9,214 nucleotides of DNA, taken from Cytophagaceae bacterium. Lineage in GTDB: Bacteria > Bacteroidota > Bacteroidia > Cytophagales > Spirosomataceae. The DNA lies in the NCBI GenBank assembly GCA_027485075.1, contig JAIXRT010000181.1, positions 1 through 9,214 on the forward strand, given 5' to 3'. The translations under genes were made by a program, and so were the position numbers. Shown in pieces: positions 1-7,900 of this stretch. Under the pieces are notes generated by a model, which searched no databases, had not been told where the DNA came from, and worked only from the letters and a program-made list of their open reading frames with translations. How positions within the stretch are numbered: position 1 is the first letter of the stretch; every line of letters begins with the position of its first letter.

Positions 1-349
1 CAAATCCAGGGCCAATGCCAGGTAAAGCTACCCAGGCCAACGAGTCTGCCCCGTTCATATCAATCTTCCACTCATCCTGTTTTCGAGGCGCCCAAGTTGC
101 TTTGAAATAATAAGGCTTGGGATATTGTTTGGCAAAACGTTTTTTCTTGTTAGCCTCTAGGCGTTGGTAAATCACCTCAAAACGAATCGGATTAAAATAA
201 GCCATTATCTCCTGCCGCTCGCGATACCTCAAAATTGCATCCACCCCCATCCCCACTCCTATAAGTAGACACAAACCAATGACACCACGAATCTCAGCTC
301 GAGTCATTCCAAGGGTGAAGCGAAGGTAGTATTTTAGGCGAGGGAGCAT
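1..349 (-). CDS. Helix-hairpin-helix (ComEA-like) membrane-anchored protein, 5' part only
   Basis: Reading the minus strand from the ATG at 349-347 gives 116 codons without a stop, running off the left edge. Residues 1-20 are basic (MLPRLKYYLRFTLGMTRAEI). Residues about 21-39 are hydrophobic (RGVIGLCLLIGVGMGVDAI) and look like a single membrane anchor. A charged linker follows, and residues 95-116 (KIDMNGADSLAWVALPGIGPGF) match the start of a helix-hairpin-helix repeat of the ComEA type, in which 'D.N.AD...L..LPGIG' binds DNA backbone without sequence specificity. Bacteroidota commonly encode such proteins with an N-terminal anchor followed by several HhH units; a role in DNA binding or uptake is inferred from the family, not shown here. 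The second Met (residue 15, codon 307-305) is an alternative start, but the first fits the basic N-terminus better. The gene is divergent from rpoB. No ribosome binding site or phylum-type promoter was found upstream; that DNA is repeat sequence. Confidence 0.8.
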   Translation of the reverse strand, partial: MLPRLKYYLRFTLGMTRAEIRGVIGLCLLIGVGMGVDAILRYRERQEIMAYFNPIRFEVIYQRLEANKKKRFAKQYPKPYYFKATWAPRKQDEWKIDMNGADSLAWVALPGIGPGF

Positions 350-359
350 GGGAGGTTAG

Positions 360-488
360 TAGTCAGGGGGCAGTGGTCAGTAATCAGTAGTCAGTCGTTA
401 GTCGCTAGTCGTCAGTCCGGAGGGGAATAGTCCGGAGGGAAATAGCCTGAAGTAGTCAGTAATCAGTCGTCAGTCATCAGTCCGGAGG
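360..488. repeat. Left arm of composite intergenic repeat (CAGT/AGTC-type units)
   Basis: A low-complexity stretch built from short variants of AGTCAGT, AGTAGTC and AGTCGTC. A larger unit is duplicated inside it: GTCAGTAATCAGT occurs at 376-388 and 455-467, and each copy leads a few dozen bases later into CAGTCCGGAGG (ending at 423 and 488). Bases 384-417 are the reverse complement of 679-712 at 33 of 34 positions (mismatch at 406), and CAGTAATCAGT at 378-388 is the reverse complement of 624-634. No coding sequence is supported. It fills the divergent gap between the helix-hairpin-helix gene and rpoB; its function is unknown. Confidence 0.85.
416..445. repeat. Two tandem 15-bp TCCGGAGG units
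   Basis: TCCGGAGGGGAATAG (416-430) is followed directly by TCCGGAGGGAAATAG (431-445), differing at one base. A third TCCGGAGG lies at 481-488, again directly after CAGT. The core TCCGGA is palindromic. These units sit inside the left repeat arm and have no counterpart in the right arm. Confidence 0.8.
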
Positions 489-527
489 TCAATTCAATTG
501 CTAAACGAATCTTGCGCATAATGATTG

Positions 528-543
528 TATAAGTTTACTTATA
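528..543. other. 16-bp perfect palindrome (possible operator)
   Basis: TATAAGT (528-534), a 2-bp spacer TT, then ACTTATA (537-543) form a perfect inverted repeat in the only non-repetitive part of the divergent intergenic region. The spacer is too short for a good RNA hairpin, so a dimeric protein site on DNA is the more natural reading, but no regulator is identifiable here. It lies about 180 bp upstream of the helix-hairpin-helix start and about 195 bp upstream of the rpoB promoter. An A/T-rich palindrome of this size could also occur by chance. Confidence 0.4.
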
Positions 544-552
544 ATGAGGTGA

Positions 553-618
553 GAGGTGAGAGGGAAGAAGTAAGAGGTGAGAGGGAAGAAGTAAGAGGTG
601 AGAGGGAAGAAGTAAGAG
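553..618. repeat. Three exact 21-bp purine-rich tandem repeats
   Basis: Copies lie at 553-573, 574-594 and 595-615 with no mismatches; a fourth begins at 616 (GAG) and stops. Each unit starts GAGGTGAGAGGG and ends AAGAAGTAA. The plus strand is purine except for two T per unit. A related partial GAGGTGA lies at 546-552. The unit length is a multiple of three, but every copy carries TAA or TGA in some frames and no gene spans it. Exact identity between copies suggests recent expansion or homogenisation. It occupies the loop between the two inverted repeat arms. Confidence 0.95.
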
Positions 619-623
619 ACCAC

Positions 624-718
624 ACTGATTACTGACGCCTGACGACTAGCGACTGACCACTGACGACTGACGACTAGCGACTGACGACTTGCGACTAACG
701 ACTGACTACTGACTACTG
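624..718. repeat. Right arm of composite intergenic repeat (inverted relative to the left arm)
   Basis: Built from GACTGAC, GACGACT and TAGCGACTGA units, the reverse complement of the left arm's vocabulary. Bases 679-712 pair with 384-417 at 33 of 34 positions. An internal 28-bp periodicity is visible: the 18-mer TGACGACTAGCGACTGAC occurs at 640-657 and again at 668-685. The arm stops about 20 bp before the -33 element of the rpoB promoter, so the promoter lies immediately outside the repeat block. Confidence 0.85.
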
Positions 719-738
719 AAAAAAACTTCCCTCCCCTA

Positions 739-769
739 TTTGTACTTTAAAAAACTTTCCCTACTTTTG
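739..769 (+). promoter_or_regulatory. Bacteroidota-type promoter for rpoBC
   Basis: TTTG (739-742) and TACTTTTG (762-769) match both elements of the primary sigma factor promoter known from Bacteroidota (-33 TTTG and -7 TAnnTTTG), with 19 bp between them, in the usual range. The DNA around the elements is A/T-rich. Transcription should begin near 772-776, giving a leader of about 190 nt before rpoB. It is the only full two-part match I found between the repeat block and rpoB. Since no rplJ-rplL genes precede rpoB, this is probably the main promoter of the rpoB-rpoC transcript. Confidence 0.75.
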
Positions 770-781
770 CAGGCTATTTTA

Positions 782-805
782 GGATTAACGCCTCCGGGCG
801 AATCC
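782..805 (+). other. 5'-proximal leader hairpin
   Basis: GGATT (782-786) pairs with AATCC (801-805), and CGCC (789-792) pairs with GGCG (797-800) around a TCCG tetraloop, leaving AA 787-788 as a bulge: nine base pairs with no mismatch. It would begin less than 10 nt from the predicted 5' end of the mRNA. It is followed by GAAAAATGTTTTTC, itself palindromic, so the T-run is about 8 nt from the stem and this is a poor fit to a standard terminator. It could protect the mRNA or act as one state of a regulatory switch. Confidence 0.5.
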
Positions 806-894
806 GAAAAATGTTTTTCTGAAACACAAATCTCTTATCGTAGGGGAGGCGCAAAGGGGAAATCATTTTATCATCTACGAGGCATTCAGCTTTT

Positions 895-921
895 AATTTT
901 CGCCGAAAACGGCGAGAAATT
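895..921 (+). other. Second leader hairpin before rpoB
   Basis: CGCCG (901-905) and CGGCG (910-914) form a perfect 5-bp stem around AAAA. The stem can be extended by A/U and G-U pairs between 895-900 and 915-921 with one bulged base. It lies about 45 nt upstream of the rpoB start, outside the expected ribosome footprint, and leaves the A/T-rich initiation region unpaired. Confidence 0.45.
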
Positions 922-966
922 GTGCCCACGGGCCATTTTTCATTTTAATTTAAAACGTATAAAGCC

Positions 967-3900
967 TTGAGTAACATCACTGCCACAGGAAGACACAGCT
1001 TTGCGAAAACGCAGTCTGTGATCAATTATCCAGATTTTCTGGATATCCAAGTCCAATCCTTCCAGGATTTTTTCCAGCTAGAGACAGCTGCAGAAAACCG
1101 TACGGACGAAGGTTTATTTAAAGTATTTGCTGAAAATTTTCCAATCGCGGATTCGCGGGAAAATTTCGTTTTGTCGTTTGTCGACTACTCAGTAGATCCA
1201 CCGAAGTATTCGGTAGATGAGTGTATCGATCGCGGTTTGACGTATTCAGTACCTTTAAAAGCGAAATTGCGTTTGATCTGTAACGATACAGACAACGAGG
1301 ATTTCCAAACCATCGAACAAGAGGTTTTCTTAGGAAACATCCCTTACATGACCGAGCGTGGATCATTCGTGATCAACGGCGCTGAGCGTGTAATCGTTTC
1401 TCAGCTACACCGTTCACCAGGTGTGTTCTTCGCGCAATCGAAGCACACAAACGGAACGAAATTGTATTCTGCACGTATCATTCCATTCAAAGGTTCTTGG
1501 ATTGAATTTGCTACGGACGTTAACAATGTGATGTATGCGTACATCGACCGTAAGAAAAAGTTCCCAGTTACTGTATTGCTTCGTGCAATCGGTTATGGAA
1601 ATGACAAGGATATCTTAGATTTATTTGGCTTAGCTGAAGAAATCAAGGTAGATAAAAAAGCTGTGAAAGGCATCGTAGGTCGTCGTTTGGCGGCACGTGT
1701 TTTGAAAACATGGCAAGAAGACTTCGTAGATGAAGATACAGGTGAGGTTGTTTCGATCGACCGTAACGAGATCTTGATCGAGCGTGATACCGTTATCACG
1801 GAAAACGAAGTTGAGACAATCTTAGAATCAGGATCGGCAACGGTTATCTTACACAAAGATGACGTGAACGTTTCTGACTTCAACATCATTTACAATACCT
1901 TGCAAAAAGATACCTCGAACTCTGAGAAAGAGGCGGTAGAAGTTATCTATAAGCAATTACGTAATACAGACGCACCAGATGAGCAAACTGCTCGTGACAT
2001 CATCCAAAACTTGTTCTTCTCAGACAAGCGTTACGATTTGGGTGAAGTAGGTCGTTACCGTATCAATAAAAAATTAGGTCACGATATCCCAATGGATGTT
2101 AAAGTCTTGACCAAAGAAGATATCATTTCTATCGTGAAGTACTTGATCGGTTTGATCAACTCACGTGCGGTAGTCGATGATATTGACCACTTATCTAACC
2201 GTCGTGTGCGTACCGTAGGTGAGCAATTATACGCTCAGTTCGGTGTAGGTCTTGCACGTATGGCGCGTACGATTAAAGAACGTATGAATGTTCGTGACAA
2301 CGAAGATTTCAAACCAGTTGACTTGATCAATGCCCGTACACTATCGTCGGTAATTAACTCATTCTTTGGAACGAACCAACTATCTCAATTCATGGATCAA
2401 ACGAATCCATTGGCTGAGATTACGCACAAGCGTCGTATGTCGGCACTAGGACCAGGTGGTCTTTCTCGTGAAAGAGCTGGTTTCGAGGTTCGTGACGTTC
2501 ACTATACGCACTACGGTCGTTTGTGTACGATTGAAACTCCAGAGGGACCAAACATTGGTTTGATTTCATCTCTTTGTGTTCACGCGAAAGTGAACTCGAT
2601 GGGATTCATCGAAACTCCTTATCGTTTGATCGATGGTGGTAAAGTAGATACATCAAGCAATGTTCAGTATTTGACAGCTGAAGAAGAAGATGGCAAAAAC
2701 ATCGTTCAGGCGAATGCAACCATCGACATCAAATCAGGTAAATTCTTAACGGATCGCGTTAAGGCTCGTTTTGAAGGTGACTTCCCATTGGTTAACCCAG
2801 CGGATGCACAATACATGGACGTAGCTCCTAACCAAATCGTTTCGGTGGCCGCTTCATTGATTCCTTTCTTGGAGCATGATGATGCCAACCGTGCATTGAT
2901 GGGATCCAACATGCAACGTCAAGCGGTACCGCTTTTACGTCCAGAAGCTCCTATCGTAGGAACTGGTCTTGAGCACCGTGTGGCGATTGACTCGCGTACG
3001 TTAGTTGTTGCTGAAGGTGACGGTGTGATTGAATATGTAGACGCATTGAAAATTGTTGTCAACTACGATCAAACTGAATCAGAGGCGTTAATTAGCTTCG
3101 ACGGATCGATGAAGACATATGAATTGATCAAATTCCGTAGAACCAACCAAGATACAACGATCAACTTAAAGCCGATCGTTTTCAAAGGTGAGAAAGTGAA
3201 GAAAGGTCAAGCGCTATGCCAAGGTTATGCAACCGAGGCAGGTGAATTAGCCTTAGGTCGTAACATGAAAGTGGCGTTCATGCCATGGCAAGGTTACAAC
3301 TTTGAGGATGCGATCGTAATCTCAGAAAAAGTTGTTCGTGACGATATCTTTACGTCAATCCACATTGAAGAATTCGAATTAGAAGTTCGTGATACGAAGC
3401 GTGGTGAAGAGGAATTGACATCAGAAATTCCAAACGTTTCCGAAGAAACAGTTCGTAACCTAGACGAGAACGGTGTTGTTCGCGTAGGTGCTGAAGTGAA
3501 AGAAGGAGATATCTTAATTGGTAAGATTACACCAAAAGGTGAGTCGGATCCAACTCCAGAAGAAAAATTATTACGTGCCATCTTTGGTGACAAAGCGGGT
3601 GATGTGAAAGATGCTTCTAAGAAAGCGCCACCATCATTAAAAGGTGTGGTTATCGATACTAAGTTGTTCGCACGTCCTAAGAAGGATAAAGAAGAGCGTG
3701 AAAAATCGAAAGCTGAATTGAAGAAGTTAATGAAGGAATACAGCAAAGACCTTTTGGAGATTCGTCGCCAAATGATCGAGAAGACTGTTGCTTTATTAGC
3801 GGGTAAAACTTGCGCGGGTATCAAGCACAAATTCGGCACGGTGATCGTGGAGAAGGGTGTTAAATTCTCAGCGAAGAACATCGAAGAATTATTATTCCCA

Positions 3901-4842
3901 GATAAAAACTTGTATCGTGATGAGTCTACTTACGCAGTTCAAGAAGAAGCAAACTTGCTTTCTGACTTGATCGTAGAAGAGGCTACTTCAGATGCAACGT
4001 TGAACAAATTGTTCATGAACTTAATCAAGAACTTCAACGTGAAGCGTAATGAAATCGCTGGTCGATTCAAACGTGAGCGTTTCGTTCTTGAAGTAGGTGA
4101 TGAACTACCTGCAGGAATCGTGAAGTTGGCGAAAGTCTACATCGCGAAGAAACGTAAGTTGAAAGTAGGTGATAAGATGGCGGGTCGTCACGGTAACAAG
4201 GGTGTTGTAGCTCGTATTGTACGTGAAGAAGATATGCCATTCTTAGAAGATGGAACACCGGTAGATATCGTATTGAATCCACTTGGGGTACCATCTCGTA
4301 TGAACTTAGGTCAAATCTACGAGACTGTATTAGGTTGGGCTGGACAAAAATTAGGTAAGCGTTATGCAACACCTATTTTCGACGGTGGAACTGAGGCAGA
4401 AGTAGCAGCTGAATTAACATTAGCTGGTTTACCAGACTGGGGTCGTACGTATCTATACAATGGTTTAACAGGTGATATGTTTGATCAACCAGTTACTGTG
4501 GGTATCATTTACATGTTGAAACTTGGTCACTTGGTAGATGATAAAATGCACGCACGTTCAATTGGACCATATTCATTGATTACACAACAACCATTGGGTG
4601 GTAAAGCTCAATTCGGTGGTCAGCGTTTCGGTGAGATGGAGGTTTGGGCACTTGAGGCCTTCGGAGCAGCGAATATCTTGCAAGAGATCTTAACTGTGAA
4701 GTCGGATGACGTGATCGGCCGTGCCAAAGCGTACGAAGCAATTGTGAAAGGCGAGAATATGCCTAAGCCAAACATTCCAGAATCATTCAACGTATTGATT
4801 CACGAATTGAGAGGTTTAGCTCTTGAAATCACACTTGAGTAA
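967..4842 (+). CDS. rpoB: DNA-directed RNA polymerase subunit beta
   Basis: Complete 1291-residue beta subunit; with beta' it forms the polymerase active-site cleft and is the target of rifampicin. The start is TTG (967): the frame has a stop at 946-948, no ATG or GTG lies between, the next candidate is GTG at residue 18, and the N-terminus ([13 protein letters not shown]...YPDFLDIQ) has the expected length for Bacteroidota. Visible landmarks: [11 protein letters not shown] near 145; the rifampicin region [19 protein letters not shown] from 466 with D477, H487 and S492 (E. coli D516, H526, S531); [10 protein letters not shown] 524-533; NMQRQAVP 648-655; catalytic-centre GYNFEDAI with E780 and D781 (E. 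coli 813/814); a Lys/Glu-rich insertion, probably coiled coil, about 905-945 in the flap area; [12 protein letters not shown] with K1070 and K1078 (E. coli K1065/K1073); and the C-terminal [19 protein letters not shown] clamp segment that packs on beta'. The frame is intact. rpoC follows after 65 nt in the same transcript. One oddity: [11 protein letters not shown] (T521) where [10 protein letters not shown] is usual. Confidence 0.99.
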   Translation: MSNITATGRHSFAKTQSVINYPDFLDIQVQSFQDFFQLETAAENRTDEGLFKVFAENFPIADSRENFVLSFVDYSVDPPKYSVDECIDRGLTYSVPLKAKLRLICNDTDNEDFQTIEQEVFLGNIPYMTERGSFVINGAERVIVSQLHRSPGVFFAQSKHTNGTKLYSARIIPFKGSWIEFATDVNNVMYAYIDRKKKFPVTVLLRAIGYGNDKDILDLFGLAEEIKVDKKAVKGIVGRRLAARVLKTWQEDFVDEDTGEVVSIDRNEILIERDTVITENEVETILESGSATVILHKDDVNVSDFNIIYNTLQKDTSNSEKEAVEVIYKQLRNTDAPDEQTARDIIQNLFFSDKRYDLGEVGRYRINKKLGHDIPMDVKVLTKEDIISIVKYLIGLINSRAVVDDIDHLSNRRVRTVGEQLYAQFGVGLARMARTIKERMNVRDNEDFKPVDLINARTLSSVINSFFGTNQLSQFMDQTNPLAEITHKRRMSALGPGGLSRERAGFEVRDVHYTHYGRLCTIETPEGPNIGLISSLCVHAKVNSMGFIETPYRLIDGGKVDTSSNVQYLTAEEEDGKNIVQANATIDIKSGKFLTDRVKARFEGDFPLVNPADAQYMDVAPNQIVSVAASLIPFLEHDDANRALMGSNMQRQAVPLLRPEAPIVGTGLEHRVAIDSRTLVVAEGDGVIEYVDALKIVVNYDQTESEALISFDGSMKTYELIKFRRTNQDTTINLKPIVFKGEKVKKGQALCQGYATEAGELALGRNMKVAFMPWQGYNFEDAIVISEKVVRDDIFTSIHIEEFELEVRDTKRGEEELTSEIPNVSEETVRNLDENGVVRVGAEVKEGDILIGKITPKGESDPTPEEKLLRAIFGDKAGDVKDASKKAPPSLKGVVIDTKLFARPKKDKEEREKSKAELKKLMKEYSKDLLEIRRQMIEKTVALLAGKTCAGIKHKFGTVIVEKGVKFSAKNIEELLFPDKNLYRDESTYAVQEEANLLSDLIVEEATSDATLNKLFMNLIKNFNVKRNEIAGRFKRERFVLEVGDELPAGIVKLAKVYIAKKRKLKVGDKMAGRHGNKGVVARIVREEDMPFLEDGTPVDIVLNPLGVPSRMNLGQIYETVLGWAGQKLGKRYATPIFDGGTEAEVAAELTLAGLPDWGRTYLYNGLTGDMFDQPVTVGIIYMLKLGHLVDDKMHARSIGPYSLITQQPLGGKAQFGGQRFGEMEVWALEAFGAANILQEILTVKSDDVIGRAKAYEAIVKGENMPKPNIPESFNVLIHELRGLALEITLE

Positions 4843-4851
4843 TCATTTATC

Positions 4852-4870
4852 GGGCCGCTAACCCCGGCCC
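4852..4870 (+). other. GC-rich hairpin in the rpoB-rpoC gap
   Basis: GGGCCG (4852-4857) pairs perfectly with CGGCCC (4865-4870) around a 7-nt loop. The sequence after it is TTAAAAAG, not a T-run, so it is not a convincing terminator on the plus strand. It begins 10 nt after the rpoB stop and ends 37 nt before the rpoC start. It may stabilise the 3' end of an rpoB mRNA fragment, mark a processing site or slow the polymerase. No promoter motif (TAnnTTTG) was seen in this gap. Confidence 0.6.
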
Positions 4871-4907
4871 TTAAAAAGAAATCATTTTCCAATTAAATAC
4901 ATCGAAA

Positions 4908-7900
4908 ATGTCATTTAAAAAGACGAGAAAACTGAACAGCGATTTCCAAAAAGTGACCATCTCATTGGCATCACCGGAGTCGATTCTTGAAAGTTCAAAC
5001 GGTGAGGTAACTCAACCGGAGACAATTAACTACCGTACCTACAAACCCGAAATGGGTGGTTTGTTCTGCGAGCGTATTTTCGGTCCAACCAAGGACTGGG
5101 AGTGTCATTGCGGAAAATATAAGCGTATTCGCTACAAAGGCATCATCTGCGACCGTTGCGGTGTAGAGGTGACTGAGAAGAAAGTACGTCGTGAGCGTAT
5201 GGGCCACATCGAATTAGTGGTTCCCGTAGCACACATCTGGTACTTCCGTAGCTTACCGAACAAAATCGGTTACATGCTTGGATTATCTACGAAGAAATTA
5301 GATCAAATTATCTACTACGAGCGGTACTGTGTCGTTCAAGCAGGTATGTACGCGGAAGAAGGAAAGATCGGTAGCCAATACCTTGATTTCTTAACGGAAG
5401 ACGAGTACTTAGATATCTTAGATAAATTACCTCGCGAGAACCAACACCTTCCTGATGAAGATCCACAGAAATTCATCGCGAAAATGGGTGCTGACGCGTT
5501 AAACATGTTATTAACACGCATCGACTTAGATAGCTTATCAGCTGATCTTCGTCACGCGGCTGATACAGAATCTTCTCAACAACGTAAGGCTGAAGCTTTG
5601 AAGCGTTTGAAAGTAGTAGAAGCATTCCGTGAATCAGTAGGTCGTATCGACAACCGTCCTGAGTGGATGATCATCAAAATGGTTCCAGTAATTCCACCAG
5701 AATTGCGTCCATTGGTGCCATTAGATGGAGGTCGTTTCGCGACATCTGACTTGAACGATTTATACCGTCGTGTGATTATCCGTAACAACCGTTTGAAGCG
5801 TTTGATCGAGATCAAAGCGCCAGAGGTAATCTTACGTAACGAGAAGCGTATGTTGCAAGAGGCTGTAGATAGCTTATTTGACAACTCACGTAAAGTAAAT
5901 GCGGTTCGTTCTGAAGGTAACCGTGCCTTGAAGTCTCTTTCTGATATGTTGAAAGGTAAGCAAGGTCGTTTCCGTCAAAACTTATTAGGTAAGCGTGTCG
6001 ATTATTCAGGTCGTTCGGTTATCGTCGTAGGTCCAGAATTGAAAATGCACGAGTGTGGTCTTCCAAAGGATATGGCAGCTGAATTATTCAAGCCGTTTGT
6101 TATCCGTAAGTTGATCGAACGTGGTATCGTAAAAACAGTTAAGTCTGCAAAGAAGATTGTTGACCGTAAGGATCCAGTGGTTTGGGATATTTTGGAAAAC
6201 GTTATGAAAGGACACCCAGTTCTTTTAAACCGTGCTCCTACGTTGCACCGTTTGGGTATCCAAGCATTCCAACCGAAATTAATCGAAGGAAAAGCGATCC
6301 AATTGCACCCATTAACTTGTACGGCATTTAACGCCGACTTTGACGGTGACCAGATGGCGGTTCACGTTCCACTAGGACATGAAGCGATTTTGGAAGCCTC
6401 TTTATTAATGCTTGCATCTCATAACATCTTGAACCCAGCGAATGGTGCGCCTATTACGGTACCATCTCAGGACATGGTGTTAGGTTTATATTATGTAACA
6501 AAAGGACGTAAGTCTACGCCAGATCACAAAGTGGCTGGTGAAGGATCTCGTTTCTACGGATTTGAGGAGGTTGTTATCGCCTTGAACGAGAAGAAATTGT
6601 CTAAGCACGCGAACATCGTGGTGAAAGCTACGGTACGTAAAGAAGATGGTACATTGGTTCAAGAAATGGTGGAAACTGTTGCGGGTCGTGTATTATTCAA
6701 CTTATGTGTTCCTGAGGCAGTAGGTTACATCAATGAGTTATTGACGAAGAAGAAGTTGCAACAAATCATCTCACACGTTCACAAGATCTGTGGTATGGCT
6801 CGTACAGCGCAATTCTTGGATGATATCAAAGAATTAGGTTTCCAACAAGCCTTCCACGGTGGTTTATCGATGGGTATTGGCGATGTTCAAATTCCTGCTG
6901 AGAAAGCTTCTTTAGTGAAGAAAGCACAGGATGATGTTCAAGCAGTTTGGGACAACTACTTAATGGGTTTAATCACAGATAACGAGCGTTACAACGCAGT
7001 TATTGACATCTGGACAAAAGTTAACTCGAAAATTACCGAGACTTTGATGAAGCAGATGGAAGAGGATAACCAAGGATTTAACGCAATCTACATGATGATG
7101 CACTCTGGAGCCCGTGGTTCTCGTGAGCAAATTCGTCAACTAGGTGGTATGCGTGGTTTGATGGCTAAGCCACAGAAGAACTTACAAGGTTCGGTAGGTG
7201 AAATCATCGAAAACCCAATCCTTTCTAACTTTAAAGAAGGTCTTGACGTATTAGAGTACTTTATCTCAACACACGGTGCGCGTAAAGGTTTGGCAGATAC
7301 TGCCTTGAAAACAGCCGATGCGGGTTACTTGACGCGTCGTCTACATGACGTAGCGCAAGACGTTATCGTGAACGAAGAAGATTGCGGTACATTACGTGGT
7401 ATTGAAGTATTCCCATTGAAAGATAATGACGAGATTATCGAGCCATTATCGGAGCGTATCTTAGGTCGCGTTTCTGTACATGATGTAATTGATCCAGTTT
7501 CTGGTGAAATGATCGTTGAGTCAGGCGAAGAGATCACAGAGATCGCAGCGCAAAAAATCGACGAAACAGCTATCGATTCGGTAGAAATTCGTTCGGTATT
7601 AACATGCGAAACGCGTAGTGGTGTTTGTGCGAAGTGTTACGGACGTAACTTGTCTACAGCACGCATGGTGAACATCGGTGAGGCAGTAGGTGTCATTGCA
7701 TCTCAGTCTATCGGTGAGCCAGGAACGCAGTTGACATTACGTACTTTCCACGTGGGTGGTACAGCTCAAAACGTTTCATTAGACGCTAGTGTTAAAGCTA
7801 AGTTTGATGGTGTTGTGAACTTTGAAGAAGTTCGTACGGTAACATCGACGGATGCAGATGGTAATCCAACTGAAATCGTGATGGGTCGTTCGGGTGAGGT

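Larger units (their letters stand above)
774..966 (+). other. Predicted 5' leader of the rpoB-rpoC mRNA
   Basis: About 190 nt between the predicted start of transcription and the rpoB start codon. It contains no recognisable gene. It holds a stable hairpin near its 5' end (782-805), an alternative pairing that would break that hairpin (789-795 with 845-851), a second hairpin (895-921), and an A/T-rich stretch just before the start codon (about 935-963), which suits initiation without a Shine-Dalgarno sequence. The only ATG (811-813) opens a three-codon frame ending at TGA 820-822. I do not recognise a known riboswitch or ribosomal-protein leader fold. Confidence 0.5.

Noticed and set aside
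540..545. TATAAT as a -10 promoter box
   Set aside because: Bacteroidota primary sigma promoters use TAnnTTTG with TTTG; no matching upstream element is present and the box overlaps the palindrome.
360..718. CRISPR array
   Set aside because: Repeats are short, imperfect, overlapping and without unique spacers of constant length; the 21-bp tandem copies have no spacers at all, and no cas gene is present.
782..820. Leader hairpin plus T-run as an intrinsic terminator
   Set aside because: The T-run begins about 8 nt after the stem, with A-rich sequence between, which does not fit a standard terminator.
842..849. GGGGAGG as a Shine-Dalgarno sequence
   Set aside because: It is more than 110 nt upstream of the rpoB start with no suitable start codon just after it, and the phylum rarely uses such sites.
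894..901. TAATTTTC as a second -7 element close to rpoB
   Set aside because: The last base differs from consensus and no TTTG lies at the right distance upstream.
924..934. GCCC-AC-GGGC followed by T-rich sequence as a terminator
   Set aside because: The full 4-bp stem leaves only a 2-nt loop; with a realistic loop just three pairs remain, too weak to stop transcription.
740..970. 76-codon plus-strand open frame before rpoB
   Set aside because: Its TTG start lies inside the -33 promoter element, upstream of the predicted transcription start. The protein has no recognisable family features and its codon use is unlike rpoBC. Only its end, overlapping the rpoB start, is worth noting.
3294..3881. 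195-codon minus-strand open frame inside rpoB
   Set aside because: It is the antisense shadow of a strongly conserved coding region with biased codons; Ser- and Phe-rich composition is typical of such shadows. The other minus-strand frames within rpoB and rpoC were rejected for the same reason.
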